The notes beneath the pieces were generated by a model. That model worked only from the letters and a program-made list of their open reading frames with translations, was not told where the DNA came from and searched no databases. This document shows, one piece after another, positions 7,587 through 14,764 of a stretch of 64,000 nucleotides of DNA. Every line of letters begins with the position of its first letter. Positions within the stretch are counted from its first letter, which is position 1. The stretch is from CAZOZZ01 sp965247425 (GTDB lineage Bacteria > Acidobacteriota > Terriglobia > 20CM-2-55-15). The stretch lies in NCBI GenBank assembly GCA_965247425.1, contig OZ252023.1:1798001-1862000 (forward strand), in the 5' to 3' direction. The translations under genes were made by a program, and so were the position numbers.

Positions 7587-7786
7587 GGTCCGATCGAGAA
7601 TAACTTCACATTTTTGCATCCCATCTTTTACGCCATCGTCGCGGGACCTTCGCGCCATCTTCGGCCGCTCCTCAATCGCAGATCCTCGAAATAGCCGGGC
7701 TATTCCTCCGGTCTGCTCAATCGGTCGCGACCGAATCTGACACAATTCTGGGCGCCAATTCTGCGAAGCTATTCTTGAGCGGACCC
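7586..7786. mobile_element. MITE-like element, copy 1 (201 bp, TTA duplication)
   Basis: The element has imperfect terminal inverted repeats: GGGTCCGATCGAGAATAACT at the left, and the complement of GAAGCTATTCTTGAGCGGACCC at the right. It is flanked by TTA on both sides (7583-7585 and 7787-7789). A second copy in the same orientation lies at 10212-10389. It encodes no transposase and includes internal palindromes (CGGTCGCGACCG). Its left end forms part of the queF stop codon. Confidence 0.75.
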
Positions 7787-7802
7787 TTAGCGTGGGGAAG
7801 CG

Positions 7803-8321
7803 TCAGGACGGTCGTTTCGTCCGTTTCTTCCGTTCCGAGGCAAAGACCTGCCACTCTTGCTCCAGGTCTGTCACGTCCCGGTCGCTGAGCAGGTAGTCCC
7901 AGAAGAAGTTCGTGAAGTCGGTACGGGTGCCGCCCGTTTTCGACAGGAGCGTCTTGATTTCGGCGGAAGTGCGACCCAAGGCCTGAGAGGCCGCTTCCAT
8001 CCGGAGGTACAGGTTTTCGACATCGAGCTCGGCGCGGACCATTTCATCGCCCAACCCCTGATACAGCCGTCCTTCCAACCGTCTGATGAAACGGTGCAGC
8101 ACCGTGGCGCTGGTCAGTGAATCGAATTCCCGCTTGCTCACCCAGTCGATGGTGAGGGGATCCCTTTTCCGATGGTTGATTGCCGGCCACAATCGTTCCC
8201 AGTCCAGGTCCAGTAGGCCCACGGGGTTGCCATCGACTTCGACAACCACCTGAACCCTGGATGTCTTTGGCCGGCGCGCCGCCGGGGTCCGGGAATCTGC
8301 TTTTATCTTTTTTCCGGGCAT
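7803..8321 (-). CDS. Conserved-looking hypothetical protein, 172 residues
   Basis: I do not recognise the family. The protein has a basic, disordered N-terminus (MPGKKIKADSRTPAARRPKTS). Then comes a compact region with VQVVVEVDGNPVGLLDLDWERLW, followed by predominantly helical sequence rich in charged residues (RFIRRLEGRLYQGLGDEMVRAE...), ending in a lysine/arginine tail. No signal peptide or membrane segment is visible, so it is probably cytoplasmic. It follows the transketolase gene on the same strand with a 37-bp gap and may share its transcript. Codon use looks like its neighbours, which supports a real gene. Confidence 0.6.
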   Translation of the reverse strand: MPGKKIKADSRTPAARRPKTSRVQVVVEVDGNPVGLLDLDWERLWPAINHRKRDPLTIDWVSKREFDSLTSATVLHRFIRRLEGRLYQGLGDEMVRAELDVENLYLRMEAASQALGRTSAEIKTLLSKTGGTRTDFTNFFWDYLLSDRDVTDLEQEWQVFASERKKRTKRPS

Positions 8322-8358
8322 GGGATCCTCACTGACACGCCGTCACCGGGGTGACAAG

Positions 8359-10191
8359 TTATGTGATCGATCGAACTTTCTGAGCGATCTGCTTCGCGCT
8401 GATTCCGAATGCCTCGATCAGTTCGTCGGGTGTCCCCGACCTTGGAACATCCCGAACCGCCATCTTGTGAACCTGGGCCTGGTTGCCCACGGCGTTAAGC
8501 ACGGCATCGCCCAGGCCACCGTCCCAGTAGTGGTCTTCGACGACGATAAGCTGTCCGTCGGTTTCACGCGCGGCCTGGAGTAGCGTTTTCTGGTCAATCG
8601 GCTTGATGGAGTACGCATCGATGACGCGAACCCGGCAACCTTCCGCCTCGAGTGTGTCGTATGCCTTCAGCGATTCGTGCAGCGTTATTCCTGCCGCGAC
8701 GATGCTGACCCTATCGTTGTCGGACCGCCGGACAACCTTCGACCCTCCGATCTCGAAATCTTCGTCCGATGCGTATATGACGGGGGTTTTCGGGCGGCTC
8801 GTTCGAATGTAGGAGATGCCTTTGCGATCGCTGATCGCTCGGACCAGATGTTCGGTGGAAACGGCGTCACTCGGGTAGAGAACGACCGAATCGGGAATCG
8901 TGCGGAACATCGCAATGTCTTCCAGTCCCATCTGCGACGGTCCGTCCGGGCCGATCGACACCCCGCAGTGAGACCCGGCAAAACGAATATTAGAGTAGGA
9001 GATCCGTGCCATACGCACCTGATCGAATCCACGAGTCAGGAAGGCTGCGAAGGTTGAAACGAACGGGATCTTGCCGCAGGAAGACATACCCGCCGCAACA
9101 CCCACCATGTTCTGTTCGGCAATGAACATCTCGAAGAAATTGTCTTTGTGCGTCTTGAGTGCTTTGTTGGAAAACGTCGAGTTTTTCGTGTCCCCGTCCA
9201 GGGCCACGACGCGGGCATCCTCGGCGACGAGCTTGGCCAGCGCGTCGCCGTAAGCTTCCCGGGTCGCGACCAGATCACCGAGCTCTCTTGTCACGCTGAT
9301 TCGGTGCGGTCCTGCCGGAGTTTCCCTGGGAGGCTTCGGCCGGGGCGAAGCCTTAAAACCGTCGCCGGAACGGGGACTGGCGAGTTCCGCCAATACAGCA
9401 TCCAGTTGTGCCCTGGGCACAGGCTTGCCGTGCCAGTTTTCGAGGTTCTCCATCAGCGACACGCCCTTGCCCTTAAGAGTCTTGGCGATGATCGCCCGGG
9501 GACGTGGTCCGCCCTCCGCTCTACATTTTTCGAAAGCGTCGGAGATCTCCCGAACGTTGTGACCATCAACCGTCACCGCATACCAACCGAAAGCGGTGAA
9601 ACGATCGGCATAGTGATCGACGTCAAACCCGTACATCGTGCGCTGGCTTTGTCCTATGCCGTTGACGTCGACGATAGCAATCAGGCTGTCGGCTTTGTAG
9701 TGGCTGGCGAGCGCCGCAGCTTCCCAGACCGAACCCTCGGCGCATTCGCCGTCGCCCATCAGGACGTAGGTGTTGTAGGGGAGCCTGTCCATTCGAGCCG
9801 CCAGGGCCATGCCAAGACCTGCCGACAACCCCTGGCCGAGCGAGCCCGTTGCGACACCCACCCATGGAAGCCGGGGTGTGGGATGTCCTTCCAGATCACT
9901 GTCGAAGTTCCGCAGGGTCAACGTCTCCGACTCCTCCACGATTCCCGCTTCGGCCCAGGCGGCATAAAGAAGAGGGGCCGCGTGTCCTTTCGACAGGACG
10001 AACCTATCGTTGGCGGCGTTGTTCGGGTCCAGCGGGTCATATCGCATTTGTTGAAAGAAGATCACCGAAGCCAGATCCGCGGCGGACAGGCAGGAGGAAG
10101 GATGTCCTGAGCCAGCTTCGGTCGTCGCGCGGAGCGACATGACGCGCATGCGCCGCGCCTTTTCTTTGAGAGTGTCGATTGATGTAGACAT
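8359..10191 (-). CDS. tkt: Transketolase
   Basis: Transketolase transfers two-carbon ketol units between sugar phosphates in the pentose phosphate pathway using thiamine diphosphate. The 610-residue protein has the N-terminal cofactor domain with RFVLSKGHAAPLLYAAWAEAG, TGSLGQGLSAGLGMALAARM and the GDGE...N motif (VLMGDGECAEGSVWEAAALA ... DVNGIGQSQ). The middle domain has FFEMFIAEQNMVGVAAGMSSCG, where the catalytic glutamate lies. A C-terminal domain follows. At this length, and with a proline-rich linker around residue 310, it resembles the shorter animal/archaeal-like form rather than the 660-residue E. coli type. The start at 10191 (MSTSIDTLKEKARRM) is chosen over an upstream ATG at 10278, because the extra 29 codons are read from the neighbouring repeat element. 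Confidence 0.93.
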   Translation of the reverse strand: MSTSIDTLKEKARRMRVMSLRATTEAGSGHPSSCLSAADLASVIFFQQMRYDPLDPNNAANDRFVLSKGHAAPLLYAAWAEAGIVEESETLTLRNFDSDLEGHPTPRLPWVGVATGSLGQGLSAGLGMALAARMDRLPYNTYVLMGDGECAEGSVWEAAALASHYKADSLIAIVDVNGIGQSQRTMYGFDVDHYADRFTAFGWYAVTVDGHNVREISDAFEKCRAEGGPRPRAIIAKTLKGKGVSLMENLENWHGKPVPRAQLDAVLAELASPRSGDGFKASPRPKPPRETPAGPHRISVTRELGDLVATREAYGDALAKLVAEDARVVALDGDTKNSTFSNKALKTHKDNFFEMFIAEQNMVGVAAGMSSCGKIPFVSTFAAFLTRGFDQVRMARISYSNIRFAGSHCGVSIGPDGPSQMGLEDIAMFRTIPDSVVLYPSDAVSTEHLVRAISDRKGISYIRTSRPKTPVIYASDEDFEIGGSKVVRRSDNDRVSIVAAGITLHESLKAYDTLEAEGCRVRVIDAYSIKPIDQKTLLQAARETDGQLIVVEDHYWDGGLGDAVLNAVGNQAQVHKMAVRDVPRSGTPDELIEAFGISAKQIAQKVRSIT

Positions 10192-10211
10192 GTTTCGAGA
10201 GCGTTTCCTTA

Positions 10212-10389
10212 GGGCCCGCTCAACAATAACTTCACATTTTGGCATCCCATCTTCGCGCCAACTTCGGCCGCTCCTCAATCGCAGATCCTCGAAATAGCGG
10301 GGCTATTCCTCCGGTCTGCTCAATCGGTCGCGACCGAATCTGACGTAAATCTGGGCGCCAATTCTGCGAAGTTATTCTTGAGCCGACCC
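10212..10389. mobile_element. MITE-like element, copy 2 (178 bp, TTA duplication)
   Basis: This copy is in the same orientation as that at 7586-7786 and nearly identical over most of its length. It lacks about 23 internal bases (after tcccatctt). It is flanked by TTA at 10209-10211 and 10390-10392. It lies directly upstream of the transketolase start, so it may affect that promoter. Confidence 0.75.
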
Positions 10390-10392
10390 TTA

Positions 10393-10796
10393 GTCTGAGG
10401 GGTTGACGACAATTACCGGCAGCAAGGTGGGATTATACGATGTCCCGAGGGCCAGAAGCGGGGTCTATTTTCCAGCGTTCAGGGATTAGTTTGACTCGGG
10501 AGATTCAGGAATTAACGGGGAGACGTGGAGAACACGGGGATCGGCGAGTTTGTTTTACGAAGCCCTCCATTAACCCCCGTGTTCGGAGTTTATGCGCGTG
10601 GGATTTTCGTGATGTTCTTGGTAGCCTAAAAACAGCCAAAGCCCTAATCTGTTGCGAGATTGGCACGCACGCGGGTTTTCGGAGTTTGCGGTCAGCGCCG
10701 TTAAACTGTAAAAACTATAACAAATGTATTGACAGGGAGGCGTCAACGGCGGAGACTGAGTCAACTCATTAATTTGAGCGTTCCCCACACTCCGGG
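10393..10796. other. Gene-free stretch with one inverted repeat
   Basis: No credible gene is seen. GAACACGGGG at 10530-10539 is complementary to CCCCGTGTTC at 10575-10584, in a context (ttaacggggagacgtggag) typical of intergenic repeats. The rest is unremarkable. Confidence 0.4.
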
Positions 10797-10822
10797 CCCT
10801 GCGAGAAGCAGGGTTTTCTTTT
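10797..10822 (+). terminator. Intrinsic terminator
   Basis: CCCTGC (10797-10802) pairs with GCAGGG (10808-10813) and is followed by ttttctttt. Oriented for plus-strand transcription. No plus-strand gene is recognised upstream, so a small transcript may end here. Confidence 0.6.
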
Positions 10823-11080
10823 CGTGAGCCGCCGCCGATGGCGTGCCAGCAGATGTTCGCCGTTGCTCCTATGGATTGTTGTGGTTTGATGATCCCGCAA
10901 TTTCCCTTGCCCAACGAGGAGTTTCGCATTACGCCGCCTGGATCAGCTTGTGTCGGATGGGTGGCAATCGCCCGATCGCGGTGAAGAAAACCTGAAAGGA
11001 AACCTTTCCAACACTCGTATTTGTATGCAAGAAGGCGAGATCCAATTGAACCGTACGTTCCGCGAACAAAGCGAGGTGTG

Positions 11081-11260
11081 ATGATTGAATTGAAAGCCAA
11101 AGACGACGTTTCGCCCCTGTGTCCGAGTTGCTCGGAAACCATCAGACAGGTCTGGTTCCACGAGATTCGAGGCTTCCTGGGCCGCCGATATATCTATTTC
11201 TGTCCCCATTGCAAAAGGGTGCTCGGCGTGACGCACCGCAAAGGCCTGTTCATGGGCTGA
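11081..11260 (+). CDS. Small zinc-ribbon protein, 59 residues
   Basis: The ATG at 11081 follows a ribosome-site-like gcgaggtg. The protein has two CxxC knuckles, LCPSCSET and YFCPHCKRVLG, about 30 residues apart, and ends VTHRKGLFMG. That is enough for one structural zinc site of the zinc-ribbon kind. No further domain is present. Function is unknown; such mini-proteins often bind nucleic acid or a partner protein. It sits just upstream of the broken GAF/histidine-kinase gene, whose open frame begins within it, so the two could have been co-transcribed. An upstream in-frame start (11021) would add 20 residues without family character. Confidence 0.6.
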   Translation: MIELKAKDDVSPLCPSCSETIRQVWFHEIRGFLGRRYIYFCPHCKRVLGVTHRKGLFMG

Positions 11261-11261
11261 G

Positions 11262-11484
11262 TTACTGCGCCGACGAGCTCCACTGGAGAGAATATCGATT
11301 AGGCTGCCGGCTCTGGTCGGTGACGTCGCGGTGCCGGGACAGCCCCTTTTTATCGCTGAAAACACCCGCCAGGATCCTCGTATCATCGTCGGACGAGCCA
11401 TGGAGTCACTTATCGGCCCGATCTGCGCCGAAGAGGACCTGCGTGGCGTCATCACGTTTTCAATGAGGGGATCAGAGCGCCGTC
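11262..11484 (+). pseudogene. GAF-domain part of a sensor kinase gene interrupted by IS21
   Basis: The frame starting with the TTA codon at 11262 reads LLRRRAPLERISIRLPALVG, then DVAVPGQPLFIAENTRQDPR, then AMESLIGPICAEEDLRGVIT. This is the C-terminal half of a GAF sensor domain. The frame runs into the IS21 left end after GSERR. Joining base 11484 to base 14241 (deleting the IS and one copy of the 6-bp duplication) continues it in frame into a histidine-kinase dimerisation segment. The 5' part is also degraded: no start codon is visible and the frame has a stop at 11229. Confidence 0.75.
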
Positions 11485-11593
11485 TGATTTCGCTACTCTA
11501 AATTGGCCCACTTTTGATCGTTTGATTTGGCCCACCCCTGACGACTGAACCGGAGAGGCTGTTCCGAACAAAGAGTCGGAATGGAGGGACCCG

Positions 11594-13126
11594 GTGTCAA
11601 GGAGATCGAAGGTGGAATTATTTGAAGAGATTCGGCGAGAGCACGAGTTTGGTGTGGGAACGATCCAGGGTGTGGCCCGGCGGCTGGGGGTGCATCGGCG
11701 GATGGTGCGTCAAGCGCTGGGAAACGCCGTGCCGCCGGCGAGGAAGAGCCCGGAGCGGAAGAGGCCGAGGCTGGAGCCGGTTATGGAATTTATCAACGGG
11801 GTGTTGGAGGCGGACAGGCAGGCCCCGCGGAAGCAGCGGCACACCAGTCACCGGATCTACGAACGGATCCGGATGGAATTTCCGAAACATCCGATTGGGG
11901 AATCGACGGTTCGCCGGTATGTCGGGCGGCGGAAGCGGGAGATGGGTTTCATCCGACAGGAGACGTTCGTGCCGCAAAGCTACGCCTGGGGTCAGGAAGC
12001 ACAGATCGACTGGTACGAAGCCGTCGCGGAGTTGGATGGCGAACGGCAGAAGCTCCAGGTTTTCTGTATGCGGAGCATGGGCAGTGGTGGCGCATTCCAT
12101 CGAGCTTATCCTCGGGCGACACAACAGGCATTCCTGGAGGCTCATGAGTTGGGTTTCCGCTATTTTGCGGGGGTCTTCGGGGTGCTGCGTTATGACAACC
12201 TGACCAGCGCGGTGAAGAAGATTCTGCGGGGATACCGGCGTGTAGAGACCGAACGGTTCATCGCGTTTCGGTCGCATTGGAAGTTTCAAGCCGAGTTCTG
12301 CACACCCGGCGAGGGCCACGAGAAAGGCGGTGTGGAAGGCGAAGCCGGATACTTCCGGCGCAATCACCTGGTACCGGTGCCGAAGGCGAAGGACCTGGCG
12401 GATCTGAATGCGCAGCTGCTGGCCGGTTGCCGTGCCGATGAACGGCGCAAGATCGGCGATCGGGTCCAGACGGTGGGTGAAGGGATGCAGATCGAACAGC
12501 CCCATCTGCTCGCGTTATCGACCGAAGGGTTCCCTCTGGCCGAGGACAGCTTTCCACGAGTCGATGGTAAGGGATGTGTACGGGTGCGTAACAACTTCTA
12601 CTCCGCCCCCGTCAAGGCCGGGACTGTGGTGCGGGCGAGCGTTTTTCCGGCCTACGTGGAGGTCTGGCACGATGGCGGATGCGTGGCGCGGCATGAGCGA
12701 GGATATGGAAACGGCCAGCACTTCTTCAATCTGGAACATTATCTGGAGGTGTTGGAGCGGAAGCCGGGCGCGCTGGCCGGGAGCAAGCCTCTGGAGCAAT
12801 GGCGGCAACAGGGCCGATGGCCGAAAAGCTATGACGAGTTCTGGCAGACGTTGATCGATCGCAACGGAAAACAGAAGGGGACCCGCGCAATGGTGGAGTT
12901 GCTCCTACTGGGCCGGGAACATGGCTATAGCGAGCTGGATTCCGCATTCCAACAAGCCCTGCGCCTGGGATGCTCCGATGCCGCCGCGGCGCGCTACCTG
13001 ATGACCGAGGCCCGATTCGACCGGCCGGCGGCGCCGCGACTGGAAGTGGCCGCACTACGCGCTTATGAGCGGCCCCTGCCGGAGGTGAATACTTACGATG
13101 CACTGCTCACTGCGGAGGTGGTCTAG
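11594..13126 (+). CDS. istA: IS21 transposase IstA
   Basis: The DDE-type transposase of IS21 elements cuts and joins the element ends. The 510-residue product has an N-terminal helix-turn-helix (GTIQGVARRLGVHRRMVRQALG) that binds the multiple end repeats. An integrase core follows, with EAQIDWYEAVAELDGERQKLQVFCM (first aspartate) and VLRYDNLTSAVKK (second). The third acidic residue lies in PGEGHEKGGVEGEAGYFRRN. The C-terminal region is the family's beta-rich domain. The start is GTG at 11594 after an aggga-like ribosome site. It overlaps istB by one base, so translation is coupled. The gene looks intact. Confidence 0.93.
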   Translation: MSRRSKVELFEEIRREHEFGVGTIQGVARRLGVHRRMVRQALGNAVPPARKSPERKRPRLEPVMEFINGVLEADRQAPRKQRHTSHRIYERIRMEFPKHPIGESTVRRYVGRRKREMGFIRQETFVPQSYAWGQEAQIDWYEAVAELDGERQKLQVFCMRSMGSGGAFHRAYPRATQQAFLEAHELGFRYFAGVFGVLRYDNLTSAVKKILRGYRRVETERFIAFRSHWKFQAEFCTPGEGHEKGGVEGEAGYFRRNHLVPVPKAKDLADLNAQLLAGCRADERRKIGDRVQTVGEGMQIEQPHLLALSTEGFPLAEDSFPRVDGKGCVRVRNNFYSAPVKAGTVVRASVFPAYVEVWHDGGCVARHERGYGNGQHFFNLEHYLEVLERKPGALAGSKPLEQWRQQGRWPKSYDEFWQTLIDRNGKQKGTRAMVELLLLGREHGYSELDSAFQQALRLGCSDAAAARYLMTEARFDRPAAPRLEVAALRAYERPLPEVNTYDALLTAEVV

Positions 13127-13938
13127 TGTCCGCCACAGCCGGCGGGGTCGAACAGGCGGCGATTCAGCAGTACTGTAAAGCTCTCCGGACGCCCACGATC
13201 GGAACGCAGTTTGCGGCCATGGCCGAGCAGGCCCAGCGGGAAGAGCACACCTACACACGGTATCTGGAAGCCTTGCTGGCGATGGAAGTTGAAGAACGCG
13301 AACGGAACACCGTGGCCCGGCGGATTCAAGCCGCACGTTTCCCTCGAATGAAGACACTCGAGGACTTTGACTTCTCGCGGTCGAAGGTTCCAGCCAACCG
13401 GATCCGTGGACTCGCAGACGGTGGCTATTTAGAACACGCCGAACCTGTCGTCCTGATCGGGGAGTGTGGAACGGGCAAGACGCACCTGGCCACAGGACTG
13501 TGCGTGGCCGCTTGTCGGCAGAAGAAGCGGGTTCGCTTTACGACGGCCGCCGGCTTGATCAACGAGTTGGTCGAGGCCCACCACAACGACCAGTTCCGCC
13601 GGGTTCTGGCCCGATGGTTCCGATACGAGTTGATTGCCATCGACGAAGTCGGCTATGTCCCGATGGCAGACCTCGGCGCCGAACTCCTCTTTCAAGTCAT
13701 CTCGGATCGAGCCGAGCGGGCGACGGTGATCTTGACAACGAATCTGCCGTTCTCGGAATGGACCCAGGTGTTTCCCAATGTTCGGCTGTGCAAGGCGTTG
13801 CTGGACCGGATAACCGATCGCGCTCACATCATCGAGACCGGAACCGAATCCTTCCGGTTTCGGCGCACGTTGGAGAAACGACAGAAACCACGGCATCCGC
13901 CTGGAAAGGAGAAACCCGCGAAACAAACCACGTCCTGA
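13126..13938 (+). CDS. istB: IS21 helper ATPase IstB
   Basis: IstB is the AAA+ regulator (DnaA/DnaC-like) that selects target DNA and activates IstA. The 270-residue protein has the family N-terminus. Walker A is IGECGTGKTHLATGL, and Walker B is ELIAIDEVGYVPM. Sensor I is ATVILTTNLPFSEW, and the end shows the typical RAHIIETGTESFRFRR block. Note that the usual GPSG of the P-loop reads GECG. The GTG start at 13126 overlaps the istA stop. After the stop come about 300 bp of noncoding IS sequence with a long hairpin. Confidence 0.93.
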   Translation: MSATAGGVEQAAIQQYCKALRTPTIGTQFAAMAEQAQREEHTYTRYLEALLAMEVEERERNTVARRIQAARFPRMKTLEDFDFSRSKVPANRIRGLADGGYLEHAEPVVLIGECGTGKTHLATGLCVAACRQKKRVRFTTAAGLINELVEAHHNDQFRRVLARWFRYELIAIDEVGYVPMADLGAELLFQVISDRAERATVILTTNLPFSEWTQVFPNVRLCKALLDRITDRAHIIETGTESFRFRRTLEKRQKPRHPPGKEKPAKQTTS

Positions 13939-13998
13939 GGGTCGGATCGCCGCGCGGTCGTCGATCCTGGGCGATCCTGGAAACGGAGTTTTTTCCCG

Positions 13999-14142
13999 AA
14001 AGAAAGAAAAAGAACCAAAAAGAAAGAAACGGAGGCCTGTGGAAGATGACGCGCTGTGGAAATCCTAAAAACCAGGATTCCCACAGCGCTTGGAAAAGCC
14101 TCGCCAAGGGCGCTCGGCTTTCCCACATCTACAACACAGGCC
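13999..14142. repeat. Long hairpin and purine tract at the 3' end of IS21
   Basis: A purine run of gaaagaaagaaa words (13999-14030) precedes nested arms: outer GGCCTGTG 14034-14041 with CACAGGCC 14135-14142, and inner 14051-14066 with 14074-14089 (16 bases, one mismatch). The structure could block read-through from istAB or be part of the end complex. Confidence 0.55.
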
Positions 14143-14234
14143 CGACGGTAATTATCACTACTCGGAATTATTAACAGGAGGGGGTGGGCCAAATCAGACG
14201 ATCAAAAGTGGGCCAGACCGGGTGGACAAACCCA

Positions 14235-14367
14235 GCCGTCTGACCGAGCCGGATCGAGACCTCGTAGCCGCCGTGGTATCACATGCGAGTCTCGTGATCC
14301 GAGGCGTTCAGAAAATGGAAGCGTTGGGACGGCTTGCAGGAGGAGTCGCCCACGACTTCAACAACCG
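14235..14367 (+). pseudogene. Histidine-kinase dimerisation part of the IS21-split sensor gene
   Basis: Continuing the GAF remnant, the frame reads RLTEPDRDLVAAVVSHASLVIRG and then KMEALGRLAGGVAHDFNN, the conserved H-box of hybrid sensor kinases (normally followed by LL). After the asparagines the family match ends abruptly (RLPISRPAERL). The catalytic ATPase domain is absent, so the gene was already truncated or rearranged independently of the IS insertion. Confidence 0.75.
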
Positions 14368-14377
14368 GCTACCCATC

Positions 14378-14440
14378 TCACGACCCGCGGAGCGCCTCGG
14401 TGACCTTGCGCAAGAGATCGGCGGGCGTGAAGGGTTCGAG
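14378..14440 (-). pseudogene. Possible receiver-domain tail in reverse orientation
   Basis: Read on the minus strand, this 63-bp stretch gives LEPFTPADLLRKVTEALRGS and a stop. It resembles the last helix of a response-regulator receiver domain (KPFTP..LL..V...L). A hybrid kinase of the kind seen just upstream normally ends with such a domain on the same strand, so this may be an inverted scrap. It is short, so the call is tentative. Confidence 0.35.
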
Positions 14441-14553
14441 TCGAGAATTAGGTCAAGCGTAGAGCCCGGTCAGAATTGTGGGTCAAAGTGTGGAATAGAA
14501 GGTCAACCACGGACCGGTCAGTCCTGTGATCAGGTAGCTACAAAGATAGAAAA

Positions 14554-14640
14554 CGGAGAGGGTGGGATTCGAACCCACGGTGGAGTCACCCCCACACCGG
14601 TTTTCGAGACCGGCCTATTCAACCGCTCTAGCACCTCTCC
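14554..14640 (-). tRNA. tRNA-Ser (anticodon CGA)
   Basis: The reverse complement folds into a class II tRNA. The acceptor stem is GGAGAGG/CCTCTCC with discriminator G. The anticodon stem CCGGT/ACCGG encloses the loop CTCGAAA, hence anticodon CGA. A long variable arm (GTGGGGGTGACTCCAC) is typical of serine tRNA, and the T-loop is GGGTTCGAATCCC. CCA is not encoded. It decodes UCG. Confidence 0.95.
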
Positions 14641-14760
14641 TGTTCAAGACAGAGTGGCCTGGCGGCCAGCCCCTCAAACCCTTCTATTATTATCATCGTT
14701 GTTGCGGGGCGGCAAGTGGGCTCGCGGACATTCAGAGGGCCGGCTGCGCACCGTCGCCGT
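14641..14760. other. Gene-free stretch between tRNA-Ser and IS1380
   Basis: About 120 bp with a short T/A-rich run (ctattattattatc). On the minus strand this would be the promoter region of the tRNA. I see no clear -35/-10 pair and no gene. Confidence 0.4.
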
Positions 14761-14764
14761 CTAG

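Larger units (their letters stand above)
11485..14234 (+). mobile_element. IS21-family insertion sequence, 2750 bp, 6-bp duplication
   Basis: The element carries istA and istB and begins TG and ends CA. Inside each end, at exactly 19 bases from the tip, is a matching inverted block (TGGCCCACTTTTGATCGT, then a TGATTTGGCCCACCCC block). The flanking GCCGTC at 11479-11484 and 14235-14240 is the target duplication. Removing the element and one GCCGTC restores a continuous reading frame across the host gene, which confirms the boundaries. Confidence 0.9.

Noticed and set aside
7095..7745. A 216-residue minus-strand frame over queF and the MITE-like element
   Set aside because: It is antisense to queF and partly read from the repeat; no domain or ribosome site supports it.
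10192..10278. N-terminal extension of transketolase
   Set aside because: The extra 29 codons are encoded by the MITE-like element and the start region; transketolases begin with the residues following ATG 10191.
10645..10680. A sigma-54 promoter (TTGGCACG near 10651)
   Set aside because: The -24 part fits, but the -12 GC element is missing (GG at that position) and no gene follows at a sensible distance.
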